Positions 1 to 9,734 are shown, numbered from the stretch's first letter. The stretch: DNA of 50,918 nucleotides from Lachnospiraceae bacterium (GCA_028694115.1 JAQUUB010000024.1:1-50918), one strand, 5' to 3'. Numbers and translations are program-made. The notes: a model not told the origin generated them from the letters alone.

Positions 1-267
1 AGTAATGTTAGTATATCTACCTCGTATGTGTTAACAAATTTTATACTTTCGTTGATTCTTCTGTTTTGGTTTTATTATATTTTCAATTTAAATTCTCAAT
101 GCATTATTCAAAATTCTAGAACTATTATTCTAAAAAAAACTAAACAGGAGTTAGCCGATCTTTTTGGTGTGCAACGTACTTCAATCTCTCGTGAATTTAC
201 CAGAATGGAAAAAGATGGACTCATAATCATAGATAGAAATAATAATATAATTGAATTGTTAAAATAA
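1..267 (+). pseudogene. C-terminal end of a Crp/Fnr-family regulator, partial and probably decayed
   Basis: The last ~45 codons before the TAA at 265-267 read as the winged-helix DNA-binding end of a Crp/Fnr regulator: KQELADLFGVQRTSISREF followed by a recognition-helix/wing pattern (RMEKDGLIIIDRN). Such proteins bind promoter DNA through this domain and sense a ligand through an N-terminal cupin domain, which would lie outside the window. The frame is open from base 1, but its upstream part (about codons 10-30) is a hydrophobic run that does not look like the dimerisation helix. A different frame there (starting near base 44) reads more like it (KFYTFVDSSVLVLLYFQF). I therefore infer a frameshift. 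It could instead be an intact but divergent gene cut by the window edge. Confidence 0.6.
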
Positions 268-867
268 TTACTTACATAGAAACAATTGCAATATATAATT
301 TAGTTCTATTGCTTCGCCTCAAATTCCAGTTCATCCTCAAATTACAAACACCACATACTTGGCATACTTGACAAGAACCTTTTTGGATGTTCAGGGGGTG
401 AAAAGTTATTATTGTCAGAATTCAAACTCGTTTCAAGAAATCATAAAAAGTACCCAAAATTAATGTTATGATATGGTACAGAAAGAACGGGAACAAAGAT
501 TTGCGATATCAGTAGGTATGAACACTGAATCAGAGAATCATAGTATTTTCAGTCACTCTCTGCTTTATAACTAATTAAAGTCTTTCATTACTTCCACATA
601 CCCCTGCAATCCACCTGGTTTCTGAACATAGGACATATAAGTAGCAGGTTCAATTCTCGCCATTCTGCTAGATAACCAGCATGCTCCGGCTTATCAAATA
701 CAATATTGCTTCAGCTTTTTCACAGTCAATCACAATCTCTTTTCCATCCGTATCTATCATCACAACTGCATTTCTGCTTCCGTCACACCTGTAGATATAA
801 TATTTCATCAGATTTCTCCTCGCACAGTCTTCTGAAATCTTCAATTTTTGTATCAAATGGTATATCA
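268..867. other. 600 bp without an intact gene
   Basis: I see no complete gene here. Between about 563 and 800 the minus strand has short open stretches with protein-like composition, for example one ending SRNAVVMIDTDGKEIVIDC and another reading MSYVQKPGGLQGYVEVMKDF before a stop. They are in different frames and have no convincing start or ribosome binding site. I read this as decayed coding sequence continuing from the UPF0158 remnant to its right, but cannot name it. The part from 268 to about 560 shows nothing I can support. Confidence 0.4.
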
Positions 868-1100
868 TTACCTTACACCATTTATTTGCCATCTTACAAA
901 ATGCCATAGACGATATGCATAATACATATCTGCAATTCCAAGATAATTGATTTCATCTTTAAAATTTTGATATGGTTTTTTGTCATGTAAGACACTTATC
1001 AATTTTCCTGATGCTTCTGGTTTGGAGTTTCATATGCAAAATATTCCATAATTTGATATTCGTGAATTTCAAACTGATTTGGAAGTCTTACATATTTATC
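868..1100 (-). pseudogene. UPF0158 family protein remnant, frameshifted
   Basis: Read on the minus strand from about 1100, the sequence gives VRLPNQFEIHEYQIMEYFAY and then a stop. One frame over it continues with YQNFKDEINYLGIADMYYAY and ends at a TAA at 868-870. Together these match the conserved core of the UPF0158 family (a R-L-P-x-x-F-x-I-x-E-Y-x-I-M block, then F-K-D-x-I-x-x-L-G-I before an aromatic Y-A-F/Y-R motif). The family's function is unknown. The frameshift near 1005-1010, missing N-terminus and lack of a start make this a dead gene. It lies just downstream of rlmD in the same direction. Confidence 0.7.
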
Positions 1101-1104
1101 AGAT

Positions 1105-2763
1105 TTAAATCATCCCAAAATGCTTCAACGCATCCTCAATCACCTTTTCCTTTTCTTCCGGACAATTCGGTTGCTTTGTATCCTCCAATTTCGCCAAATT
1201 ATAATTCTCTCCAACTTCTAATCCACATTTTCTTTTTACCTGTGAAATATACAAACTGGAAACCTTCAATCCATGCTCTTTCAGTACATAATCCTTGATT
1301 TCAGCATAAGTAGCCTTCGTCTCTGCACTTGTCACATCCAACTCATTCAAGTCCAAATCAACAGCAATCCTATCACTCGGTTTTTGTTGGGACAAAAGAA
1401 CAACCGTCTCCACATGCACACTATGAGGAAACATATCTACAGTTCTTACTCTTTTTAATTCATATCCTGCTGCCTGCAGGTACTTTACGTCCCTTGCAAG
1501 CGTTGCGGAGTCACAGCTCACATATACGATCTTTTTAGGTGCCATGAGTGTCATGACTTCGAGACTTCGTTCATCCATTCCTTTTCTGGGAGGGTCTACC
1601 ACGATAACATCCGCTGTAATGGATTGCTTATGAAGCGGCATATATTCTTCTGCCGGTGCACAAATAAAATCTACATTAGTTACCCCATTCATACGGGCAT
1701 TTTGTTTTGCATCCTCTATTGCAGCATCGACGATCTCTAGTCCATGTACTTTTCCCGCTTTCTGAGCCAGAGCTAATGTAATCGTCCCGATTCCACAGCA
1801 GATATCCCAGACCTCTTCCTCTCCAGAAAGATCCGCAAACTCTAATGCAGTATCATAAAGCTTTTCAGTCTGCACGGGATTCACCTGATAAAATGCCAGA
1901 GGGGAAATACGAAACCGTAATCCACATAGAATATCTTCAATATCATCTTTCCCTCTGACTGTTTTGCAATTTCTTCCCAGAATTACATTGGTATCTTCGC
2001 TGTTCTCATTCAGAACAAAGCTCGTCATTCCTTTGATGGTAAATAGGTCCTCTGCAAGTTTTTCTATATTCGAAAGTCTGCCCGACTTCTTTAAACTCAT
2101 ATTTACTACAAGGCATACCATCACTTCCCCTGTTTGAAAGCCCTCCCGAATCAAAACATGGCGGATGATACCGCTATGCGTTACTTCATCATAGGGTTCG
2201 ATTCCCTCTTTTTCCATATATTCAATTATCATCTTTAAAATCACTTTATGCTTTTCTGGTCCTAGTAAGCAATTATCATTTGCAACAATGGAATGCGTCC
2301 TTCCAGCATAGAAACCAGCTACAATCTGTCCCTCTTTATTTCTGCCGATTGGATACTGTGCCTTATTGCGGTAACGCCAGGGATTCTCCATGCCAATCAT
2401 TGGCTCCATCCTTTCTTCTAGCGCCTTTGCCTCTATTCCACCAATGCGAATCAGATGATTTTTCACTTTGTTTTCCTTGTATTTCAATTGCTCTTGATAG
2501 GACATCGCCTGTATCTGACAGCCGCCGCACTGTTTATGAACGGGGCACTTGGGCTCACACCTTTTTTCAGAAGGGATTAATACTTCCACCAAACGGGCAT
2601 AGGCGTAGCTCTTCTTTGTTTTCATTACCTTTGCCCGAACCACATCTCCTATGATGGCATCTTTAATGAAAAAGGGATAGCCATCGATCTTGCCGATGCC
2701 TTCCCCTTCATTTCCACAGTCTGATATTGTCACTTCCACAAAATCATCTTTTTTATAATTCAT
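1105..2763 (-). CDS. rlmD: 23S rRNA (uracil-C5)-methyltransferase RlmD (TrmA/RumA family)
   Basis: Methylates a uridine at C5 in 23S rRNA using S-adenosylmethionine. The order of parts fits the family: an N-terminal TRAM RNA-binding domain (about residues 5-62), Fe-S cluster cysteines C73, C79 and C82 plus the later Cys in DNCLLGP, the SAM site VWDICCGIGTITLAL, the VVDPPRKGMD motif, and the catalytic cysteine in IVYVSCDSATLARD. At 552 aa it is about 100 residues longer than usual. The extra C-terminal domain, after HVETVVLL, begins ELDVTSAETKATYAEI and includes the motif VSSLYISQVKRKCG. I recall the same extension in other Lachnospiraceae RlmD proteins; its role is unknown. It is the last gene of a likely operon htrA-like, yhaM, rlmD. 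Translation starts at the ATG at 2763 with AGAAAAAGAGGA-type purines upstream. Confidence 0.93.
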   Translation of the reverse strand: MNYKKDDFVEVTISDCGNEGEGIGKIDGYPFFIKDAIIGDVVRAKVMKTKKSYAYARLVEVLIPSEKRCEPKCPVHKQCGGCQIQAMSYQEQLKYKENKVKNHLIRIGGIEAKALEERMEPMIGMENPWRYRNKAQYPIGRNKEGQIVAGFYAGRTHSIVANDNCLLGPEKHKVILKMIIEYMEKEGIEPYDEVTHSGIIRHVLIREGFQTGEVMVCLVVNMSLKKSGRLSNIEKLAEDLFTIKGMTSFVLNENSEDTNVILGRNCKTVRGKDDIEDILCGLRFRISPLAFYQVNPVQTEKLYDTALEFADLSGEEEVWDICCGIGTITLALAQKAGKVHGLEIVDAAIEDAKQNARMNGVTNVDFICAPAEEYMPLHKQSITADVIVVDPPRKGMDERSLEVMTLMAPKKIVYVSCDSATLARDVKYLQAAGYELKRVRTVDMFPHSVHVETVVLLSQQKPSDRIAVDLDLNELDVTSAETKATYAEIKDYVLKEHGLKVSSLYISQVKRKCGLEVGENYNLAKLEDTKQPNCPEEKEKVIEDALKHFGMI

Positions 2764-2795
2764 AATTCCTCTTTTTCTGACATGCTTGTCAGTTT

Positions 2796-3737
2796 CTATT
2801 CACTTGTTTTTCTAATATTAGTTTCTAATAATCGATTATATCCAAGCCAGCCGTTTTCTGGCGTAGCCGTGAAAATTTCTGACAATGTCTGCATCTTGGC
2901 ATCCGTATTATCTGCAAAGTTCAGGGCAACCGCTTCCATCAATGCTGGTACTTTAGGTGAACCATACTCTAATTTTCCATGATGAGCCAGGATACAGTGT
3001 TTTAATTCCCCTAATAATTTTTGTGGGAATCCATCTATTTCCTTCGCTTTTTCCGAAATCATTTCGGATCCCATCACAATATGTCCCAGTAATTGGCCTT
3101 CGTCGGTATAATCATTTTCTGGGAACAAAGACAGTTCCTTTGTTTTCCCCATATCGTGAAACATTGCAGCTGTTAAGAGCAGATCACGATTCAATAAAGG
3201 ATAGGCCTTTGTATAATATTCACAGAGTCTTGTTACGCTTAAGGTGTGCTCTAACAATCCTCCTACAAATCCATGATGTACCGCCTTTGCAGCAGAGCTC
3301 TTTTTGAAGCTTAAAATAAACTTTTCGTCCTCGACAAAGAATTTATTTGCGAGTTTTTTAAGATATTCATTTGACAAGGAATGAATGTAGCTAAGTAATT
3401 CCTGATACATTTCCTCAATATTATATTTACTTACGGGAAGATAATCAGCTGGATCATATTCTCCTTCCCCACGTTTACTGATTCGTTTAATACTTACCTG
3501 AAGCGAACCATTGAAAATACTCACATCTCCATACACATATACATAATCAAGAGAATCAAAATCTTCAATCCCACCAGAATTAGGATCCCAGATTTTAGCA
3601 TCGATGGTTCCTGTCTTATCCTGTAAAATTACGTTTTCATAGTTCTTTCCATTCTTCGTGACAGCAGCCTGTCTGTGCTTACAAAGATAAATATCTGATA
3701 GTCTGTCACCTTCGTTTAGTTGCTCAATGTATTTCAT
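2796..3737 (-). CDS. yhaM: 3'-5' exoribonuclease YhaM (OB fold plus HD domain)
   Basis: A 3'-5' exoribonuclease of Firmicutes involved in RNA turnover. The N-terminal ~100 residues carry an OB-fold RNA-binding domain (VILQDKTGTIDAKIWDP). The C-terminal part is an HD phosphohydrolase domain with the metal ligands visible in HHGFVGGLLEHTLSV, the paired AAMFHDMGKTKEL and a later ILAHHGKLEYGSP. The length, 313 aa, is normal for the family. It begins 20 bp after the stop of the HtrA-like gene and ends 32 bp before rlmD, so the three genes are probably co-transcribed. No oddities seen. Confidence 0.93.
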   Translation of the reverse strand: MKYIEQLNEGDRLSDIYLCKHRQAAVTKNGKNYENVILQDKTGTIDAKIWDPNSGGIEDFDSLDYVYVYGDVSIFNGSLQVSIKRISKRGEGEYDPADYLPVSKYNIEEMYQELLSYIHSLSNEYLKKLANKFFVEDEKFILSFKKSSAAKAVHHGFVGGLLEHTLSVTRLCEYYTKAYPLLNRDLLLTAAMFHDMGKTKELSLFPENDYTDEGQLLGHIVMGSEMISEKAKEIDGFPQKLLGELKHCILAHHGKLEYGSPKVPALMEAVALNFADNTDAKMQTLSEIFTATPENGWLGYNRLLETNIRKTSE

Positions 3738-3757
3738 TAACTTATGCCCACCTGTTC

Positions 3758-5092
3758 TTATTGTAATTTGTCTAATATTAATTCAAAGCTCATTTCTGTA
3801 TACTCGCCTTTTGCAAATCTCATAACGGTTACCACCGCCGTATCACCTGGCTGACTTTTTGACATCACCGATTTGTAATCACTAAAGCTTAGAATTTCTG
3901 TAGTTCCGATTTTTGTGATGACATCGCCGCTCTGAATACCGACTTCCATAGCTGGGGAATCCATTACGATTTCCGTTACATAGGCACCTGCCGGAATTCC
4001 CAGCTCTTCCATTGCCTTCTCCGTCACATCGGTACCATAAATGCCAAGTAATGCCCGGTCTTGTCCATTGGAAAGTTTCTCAATGCTCTCTTTTAAGTCA
4101 GAAATTGCAATCGTTGATATTAAGTTCTCTGTATCCTCGCTGGCATAGTCTCTTGTAATAATACCAAGAACTTCACCTTTCAGATTTATAATCATTCCAC
4201 TGGCATTCTTGCTTCCGTAGATATCGGTTGTAATGAGCTGCATATCCGTATCAATCATTTGCCTGGTATCCGATTCTGATGTAATACGGCCATATGCTAC
4301 AGAATCCTCTGTGCCAAGCGGACTTCCCACTGCAATTACATCCTTTCCTACCAGATTGCTTGTAGCAGTACTACCCAATTTTACAGAAGTAATCTCTCTC
4401 ATTGTTTCTTGACTGATATCTTCTAAATCAACACCAATAATTGCAAGCCCTGTATTCGCATCATACTTTTTAAGATTTGCTTCTGTGGTGGTCCCATCTA
4501 CATATTTTACACTGATTGTCTGTGCATTTTCCGTCACACTTTTATTCACCAGAATGAGTAATTGTTTCCCATTCTGCGCAACAATCATACCTGCCTCTTG
4601 ATTTGTATTCTCATAAGTGTTCTGAAACCAGTCCATATCTGAGGAAACTCCTGTAACATATACAAGAGATTTTTGTGCATCTAATGCAATATTATGTAGA
4701 AGTACCGAGAGACCTTCATAATCCTCTACCGACATATCTACCTTTTCAACAATTTTATTAATCACAGGCTCGGTCGGTTCTTCTTCCTCCTCCACCTCAT
4801 TCACAGAGGGCGTCTCATTAGCGGAAACATCTACATTCTCTTCTTCCGATGATAATTTAACAATTTCTTTTTCCTTTGGATAAATGAAATCATTTAAATA
4901 ATGAATACTGACTAAGTATACAGCACCAGAGATCAACCCAAAAAGAACCGCCAAAAAAATCGTTACAAAGACTTTTGTTGCCAGTTTTCTCTTATTGATT
5001 GGTTTGTCTTTAATCTTTTCTTTTATAAAAGTAAATTCCTCACCGCCATCATTTTCCTGTGGCTTCGGATTCCCATCATTTTGTTCACCCAT
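3758..5092 (-). CDS. HtrA/DegP-like membrane-anchored protein with PDZ domain, catalytic triad lost
   Basis: Organised like an HtrA/DegP (S1C) surface protease: a cytosolic N-terminus, one membrane segment (about residues 40-62), an acidic linker rich in Glu (80-110), a trypsin-like double barrel (130-340) and a C-terminal PDZ domain (350-440, with VGIQSGDVITKIGTTEI). All three catalytic positions appear changed. The block aligned with TNNHVV is LVNKSV (near 181-186). The block aligned with DxxTDLAV is DANTGLAI, with Gly215 for Asp. The block aligned with GNSGGPL is KNASGMI, with Ala297 for Ser. The fold markers around them, such as VGSPLG, are kept. I infer a pseudoprotease that senses or binds unfolded peptides rather than cutting. 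First gene of the operon with yhaM and rlmD; divergent from mutS2. Confidence 0.85.
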   Translation of the reverse strand: MGEQNDGNPKPQENDGGEEFTFIKEKIKDKPINKRKLATKVFVTIFLAVLFGLISGAVYLVSIHYLNDFIYPKEKEIVKLSSEEENVDVSANETPSVNEVEEEEEPTEPVINKIVEKVDMSVEDYEGLSVLLHNIALDAQKSLVYVTGVSSDMDWFQNTYENTNQEAGMIVAQNGKQLLILVNKSVTENAQTISVKYVDGTTTEANLKKYDANTGLAIIGVDLEDISQETMREITSVKLGSTATSNLVGKDVIAVGSPLGTEDSVAYGRITSESDTRQMIDTDMQLITTDIYGSKNASGMIINLKGEVLGIITRDYASEDTENLISTIAISDLKESIEKLSNGQDRALLGIYGTDVTEKAMEELGIPAGAYVTEIVMDSPAMEVGIQSGDVITKIGTTEILSFSDYKSVMSKSQPGDTAVVTVMRFAKGEYTEMSFELILDKLQ

Positions 5093-5104
5093 GCAAGTAT
5101 CTCC

Positions 5105-5133
5105 TTTTCATAATCTCTATTATATTGTATAAT
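5105..5133 (+). promoter_or_regulatory. Probable mutS2 promoter
   Basis: A perfect TATAAT hexamer lies at 5128-5133, with a weak -35-like TTTTCA at 5105-5110 and 17 bp between them, 44 bp upstream of the mutS2 start. The same A+T-rich block is nearly palindromic and also offers a TATAAT on the minus strand, so it may serve the divergent htrA-like operon too. This is based on sequence match only. Confidence 0.4.
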
Positions 5134-5177
5134 ATGGGGATAGTAAACACATAATTTTTTCAAATAAGGACAGGTAT

Positions 5178-7541
5178 ATGAATCAAAAAGTTTTACGCGT
5201 ACTAGAATATCAAAAGATAATAGAAATGTTGGCTGCACACGCGTCATCGTCAGGTGGGAAGGATTTATGTATGCATCTGCTTCCATCTGTTGACCGCGAA
5301 GAGATAGAAAAAAATCAATTAGAAACTGCGGATGGACTAAGCCGCATATTTGCAAGGGGCAGCGTTTCCTTCTCGGGTGTCAAGAATATCCTTCCCTCTC
5401 TAAAGCATCTAGATGTGGGGGGGAGCCTTTCCATAGAAGAATTACTTGCGATTGCTTCTTTATTAGAGGTTACAAGTCGTATCAAATCTTATGGAAGAAC
5501 AGCGGACGAGAGGGTTGATTCCCTTTCGGAAATGTTTGAGCTGTTAGAACCGCTGACTCCCATCTCCAATGAAATCAGACGCTGTATTCTCTCGGAAGAC
5601 GAAATTGCAGATGATGCAAGCTCTACATTAAAACAAATCAGAAGAAATATGAAAATAACCAATGACCGCATCCACACACAGCTAAACTCCCTGGTAAATG
5701 GAAGTCTTAGAACTTATCTTCAGGATGCGGTAATTACTATGCGTGGAGATCGCTACTGTATTCCTGTAAAGTCAGAGTACAAGGCGCAGGTACCTGGTAT
5801 GATTCACGACCAGTCATCTACGGGCTCTACACTTTTTATTGAGCCTGCTGCCGTAGTAAAGCTCAACAATGATATGCGGGAGCTTTTTTTGAAAGAAGAG
5901 CAGGAAATCCTGGTGATTCTCTCAACCCTTAGTGCTTCCTGTGGAGAACATATGGAATCCCTGGAATATAATTATAAGGTTTTAGTTAAGCTTGACTTTA
6001 TTTTTGCCAAATCAAAGCTTGCGCTAGAGCAAAACGCTTCAATTCCCGTATACAATGAAGCTGGTTCTATTCGAATCCGTGGCGGACGTCATCCACTTTT
6101 ATCAAAGAAATCGGTAGTTCCTATTGATATTCATTTAGGCAATGATTTTGATTTATTAATTGTTACGGGACCTAATACAGGTGGTAAGACCGTATCCCTA
6201 AAGACTGTCGGTCTATTATCTCTTATGGGACAGGCCGGACTCCACATCCCTGCTAAGGACCGCTCTGAATTATCAATCTTTCATGAAATTTATGCAGATA
6301 TCGGTGACGAGCAAAGCATTGAACAGAGTCTTTCTACCTTTTCTTCGCATATGACAAATATCGTGGATATTCTGAAGCATTCCGATCGTAGTTCTCTTTG
6401 TCTTTTCGACGAATTAGGCGCTGGTACTGATCCAACTGAGGGTGCTGCCCTTGCAATTGCTGTACTTTCCCATCTCCATGGCAAAGGTATCCGTACCATG
6501 GCAACTACTCATTATAGTGAATTAAAGGTCTTTGCACTTACAACGAATGGAGTGGAAAATGCATGCTGTGAGTTTGATGTCGAGACCTTGCGTCCTACTT
6601 ATCGTCTGCTCATCGGTGTTCCTGGTAAAAGTAATGCATTTGCAATTTCTTCTAAGCTTGGCCTGCCAGACTACATTATCGAAGATGCGAAAACTCATTT
6701 GTCGGAAGCAGATGAAAATTTTGAAGATTTACTTTCTAGTTTAGAACAAAGCAGGATTACGATTGAAAATGAACGTTCCGCGATTGCTGACTACAAACGT
6801 GAAATAGAAACCCTAAAGGAGAAGCTGGAAAAGAAACAAGATAAACTGGAAGAAGCGCGCGATAAAATATTAAATGATGCAAGAGAAGAAGCTCGCAATA
6901 TACTAAGAGATGCCAAGGATACCGCGGATGAAACGATTAAACATTTTCAAAAGTTTGGTGACCTTGAGGCTATCCGCTCCATGGAAAAGGATCGTACCAA
7001 ACTTCGTGAAAAGATTGATAAAAATAATACAAATCAGAAAAATACGCAGGAAAAGAAACGTACGTACTTAAAGCCAGAGGATTTGAAACGTGGAGATAGC
7101 GTAAAAGTTTTATCCATGGGAGTCAAAGGTACCGTAAGCTCTTTGCCCGATGCAAAAGGAAATTTGTTTGTCCAATGTGGCATTTTGCGTTCCCAGGTGA
7201 ATTATAAAGACTTAGTACTCCTTGATGAAGAGGTAATTATCGCACCAAATCTGCAAAGGACTGGATCTGGAAAAGTGAAAATGTCAAAATCATCTACCAT
7301 TTCTATTGAGATTAATTTAATTGGAAAAACCATAGATGAAGCACTTGCTGCTCTCGATAAGTATTTGGACGATGCCTATCTGTCTCATTTACCTAGCGTA
7401 CGGGTTGTGCATGGAAAAGGAACGGGTGCTCTGAGAAATGCGGTACACAATCATTTAAAGAGAATCAAATATGTAAGTGAATATCATTTAGGTGCCTTCG
7501 GAGAAGGCGATGCAGGTGTCACAATTGTAACTTTTAAATAA
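5178..7541 (+). CDS. mutS2: MutS2 family ATPase/endonuclease
   Basis: A MutS-family ATPase of 787 aa, the usual length. In Firmicutes MutS2 acts on recombination intermediates and on collided ribosomes rather than in mismatch repair. The core ATPase has Walker A GPNTGGKTVSLK (about residue 330), Walker B LCLFDELGAGTDPTEGAAL and the signature STFSSHMTNI. A long charged coiled coil follows (about 515-640, rich in Glu, Lys and Arg). The protein ends in a KOW-like segment and a C-terminal Smr nuclease domain with IDLIG-like INLIGKTIDEAL and VRVVHGKGTGALR. There is no N-terminal mismatch-recognition domain, which is the normal MutS2 state. The start at 5178 follows AAGGACAGG. The stop is 36 bp before the response regulator start, so co-transcription is possible. 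Confidence 0.95.
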   Translation: MNQKVLRVLEYQKIIEMLAAHASSSGGKDLCMHLLPSVDREEIEKNQLETADGLSRIFARGSVSFSGVKNILPSLKHLDVGGSLSIEELLAIASLLEVTSRIKSYGRTADERVDSLSEMFELLEPLTPISNEIRRCILSEDEIADDASSTLKQIRRNMKITNDRIHTQLNSLVNGSLRTYLQDAVITMRGDRYCIPVKSEYKAQVPGMIHDQSSTGSTLFIEPAAVVKLNNDMRELFLKEEQEILVILSTLSASCGEHMESLEYNYKVLVKLDFIFAKSKLALEQNASIPVYNEAGSIRIRGGRHPLLSKKSVVPIDIHLGNDFDLLIVTGPNTGGKTVSLKTVGLLSLMGQAGLHIPAKDRSELSIFHEIYADIGDEQSIEQSLSTFSSHMTNIVDILKHSDRSSLCLFDELGAGTDPTEGAALAIAVLSHLHGKGIRTMATTHYSELKVFALTTNGVENACCEFDVETLRPTYRLLIGVPGKSNAFAISSKLGLPDYIIEDAKTHLSEADENFEDLLSSLEQSRITIENERSAIADYKREIETLKEKLEKKQDKLEEARDKILNDAREEARNILRDAKDTADETIKHFQKFGDLEAIRSMEKDRTKLREKIDKNNTNQKNTQEKKRTYLKPEDLKRGDSVKVLSMGVKGTVSSLPDAKGNLFVQCGILRSQVNYKDLVLLDEEVIIAPNLQRTGSGKVKMSKSSTISIEINLIGKTIDEALAALDKYLDDAYLSHLPSVRVVHGKGTGALRNAVHNHLKRIKYVSEYHLGAFGEGDAGVTIVTFK

Positions 7542-7577
7542 TTTCTAATAGGAAATTCTTTGATGGAGGGTAAGAAA

Positions 7578-8279
7578 ATGGTTGGGAAACAAAAAATATT
7601 GATTGTTGACGATGATAATAATATTGCAGAGCTTATTTCTTTATATTTTACAAAGGAATGCTTTGATACCATGATAGTAAATGATGGAGAGAGTGCACTG
7701 ACTGCATTCGAAAATTTCACTCCAAATTTAATCCTACTAGACCTTATGCTACCAGGGATTGACGGCTATCAAGTCTGCCGAGAAGTCCGCAGTCATTCAC
7801 AGGTACCTATTATTATGCTTTCTGCCAAAGGCGAAGTTTTTGATAAGGTTTTAGGGTTAGAACTTGGTGCCGATGATTATATGGAAAAGCCTTTTGATTC
7901 GAAAGAGCTAGTGGCAAGAGCAAAGGCGGTTCTTCGCCGTTATCAGCCTGCTCCATCTACCCCTCAGGTATCCGATATCAAATGCGTAGAATATCCCGAT
8001 TTAATTGTAAATCAGACGAATTACTCTGTTCTTTACTACGGGAATGCTGTTGATATGCCGCCAAAGGAATTAGAGCTCTTATATTTCCTTGCTTCCTCAC
8101 CAAACCAGGTTTTTACCCGCGAACAGTTACTCGATCATATCTGGGGATATGAATACATTGGCGATACAAGGACTGTTGATGTGCATATCAAACGTCTGCG
8201 TGAAAAGATTAAAGATCACACATCATGGCGCATTTCTACTGTCTGGGGAATCGGATATAAGTTTGAAAAGTTGTCCTAA
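7578..8279 (+). CDS. OmpR/PhoB-type response regulator
   Basis: A 233-residue DNA-binding response regulator. The receiver domain shows the acidic pair in ILIVDDDNN, the phospho-acceptor Asp55 in LILLDLMLPG, and the conserved Lys in DYMEKPFD. The C-terminal winged helix has LYFLASSPNQVFTREQLL and DTRTVDVHIKRLREK, typical of OmpR/PhoB. I choose the ATG at 7578 because GGAGGG (7565-7570) sits 7 bases before it; TTG and ATG codons at 7560 and 7563 are upstream alternatives without a site. It is followed 29 bp later by its histidine kinase. The signal and target genes cannot be told from the sequence. Confidence 0.92.
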   Translation: MVGKQKILIVDDDNNIAELISLYFTKECFDTMIVNDGESALTAFENFTPNLILLDLMLPGIDGYQVCREVRSHSQVPIIMLSAKGEVFDKVLGLELGADDYMEKPFDSKELVARAKAVLRRYQPAPSTPQVSDIKCVEYPDLIVNQTNYSVLYYGNAVDMPPKELELLYFLASSPNQVFTREQLLDHIWGYEYIGDTRTVDVHIKRLREKIKDHTSWRISTVWGIGYKFEKLS

Positions 8280-8308
8280 TAAATCATAGAAAGTAAGGTG
8301 ATTTTCAC

Positions 8309-9733
8309 TTGAAAATGTCAAAAACCCTATATTTGAAGTTCATAGCAACCTATGCTGTCTTCGCTTTACTTTGCTTTATTTCGATTGCAACTCTTACTTC
8401 CAGTCTGACATTATCGCATCTTACGAGGGAAAAGGCAGATGCATTATACAAGGAAGCAGCTCTGGTCGCAGGCAGCTACGCCAAGGAAGTATATAAAGGT
8501 GATATCTCTCTTGATGCGGCGAAAAGCCAGTTAAAAGCAATTGATACTTATATTTCTGCACCAATTTGGATTATTGATACATCCGGGAAGGTAATTTTAA
8601 ACTCAAGAGATGATAATTCCGTGGAATCGGATGTGATAATTAAAGATTTTGATCCAACCTCTGCTGGCTCCTACTATATGACTAGTAATTTCTATAATTC
8701 CTTTTCTGAAGAAACCTTAAGTGTTTTTTCACCTATTACAGCCAAGTTTAAAGTCAATGGTTATGTCGTGATTCACACCTCGATGAGTAGTATTAAAACT
8801 TCCAGAGATAAAATCTTGACTATTTCCTATATTACCATGTCAATCATGGTGTTGCTTTCTTTAATTATTTTGATTGTATTCACGGAATTCGTTTATATTC
8901 CTCTGCGCAAAATCACAAAGGCTACTGAGGAATATGCAAATGGAAACATGCAATATACCCTGGAGGTAGACCGCAACGATGAAATGGGCTATCTTGCTGG
9001 TACCCTGAACTATATGGCAAGTGAAATTGCCCGTTCAGAGGACAACCAAAAGAAATTCGTCGCCAATGTCTCTCATGATTTTCGTTCTCCACTAACCTCC
9101 ATTCGTGGATACATAGAAGCGATGCTTGATGGTACAATTCCCCCGGAGCTCTATGAAAAGTATTTAAATATCGTACTGAATGAAACCGAACGTCTGGCAA
9201 AGCTTACCAATAGTCTTTTACAGCTTAATAATTTAAATGTTAAAGGGATTCTATTAGATAAATCTGATTTTGACATCAATGGCATTATCAAAAAGACGGC
9301 CGAAACCTTTGAGGGTACCTGCACTTCTAAGCGAATCTCTATAGAATTAGTCCTCACTGGTGAAACACTTTATGTCACGGCAGATATGATTAAAATCCAA
9401 CAGGTTCTCTACAATCTTCTTGATAATGCAATTAAATTCAGCCATCATGACAGTGTGATTAAGATTGAAACCACCGAAAAGAATGAAAAAATGTTTGTTT
9501 CCGTGAAAGATTCTGGAATTGGGATACCAAAGGATAGCCTAAAGCTGATCTTTGATCGGTTCTATAAAACAGATTTATCTCGTGGAAAAGATAAAAAGGG
9601 GACTGGTCTTGGGCTTGCCATTACGAAAGAAATCATTCAGGCCCATAATGAAAATATTAATGTAATTTCAACTGAGGGGGTCGGTTCTGAATTTATATTT
9701 ACGCTTCCAAAATCGAAAGATTATGAGGATTAA
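8309..9733 (+). CDS. Membrane sensor histidine kinase
   Basis: Partner of the preceding regulator. Two membrane segments (about residues 8-30 and 168-190) flank an extracytoplasmic sensor domain. HAMP follows (YIPLRKITKATEEYANGN), then the dimerisation/phospho-acceptor helix with His256 in NVSHDFRSPLTSIRGY, and an ATPase domain with N box (QVLYNLLDNAIKFS), G1 (VKDSGIGIP), F box (IFDRFYKTD) and G2 (GTGLGLAI). The chosen start is the TTG at 8309, which lies 8 bases after AAGGTG; the next ATG (8315) is spaced less well. A strong terminator follows immediately. Confidence 0.92.
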   Translation: MKMSKTLYLKFIATYAVFALLCFISIATLTSSLTLSHLTREKADALYKEAALVAGSYAKEVYKGDISLDAAKSQLKAIDTYISAPIWIIDTSGKVILNSRDDNSVESDVIIKDFDPTSAGSYYMTSNFYNSFSEETLSVFSPITAKFKVNGYVVIHTSMSSIKTSRDKILTISYITMSIMVLLSLIILIVFTEFVYIPLRKITKATEEYANGNMQYTLEVDRNDEMGYLAGTLNYMASEIARSEDNQKKFVANVSHDFRSPLTSIRGYIEAMLDGTIPPELYEKYLNIVLNETERLAKLTNSLLQLNNLNVKGILLDKSDFDINGIIKKTAETFEGTCTSKRISIELVLTGETLYVTADMIKIQQVLYNLLDNAIKFSHHDSVIKIETTEKNEKMFVSVKDSGIGIPKDSLKLIFDRFYKTDLSRGKDKKGTGLGLAITKEIIQAHNENINVISTEGVGSEFIFTLPKSKDYED

Positions 9734-9734
9734 A

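Noticed and set aside
7560..7577. Earlier starts (TTG 7560, ATG 7563) for the response regulator
   Set aside because: They overlap the GGAGGG that is correctly spaced for the ATG at 7578, and the extra residues are not family-like.
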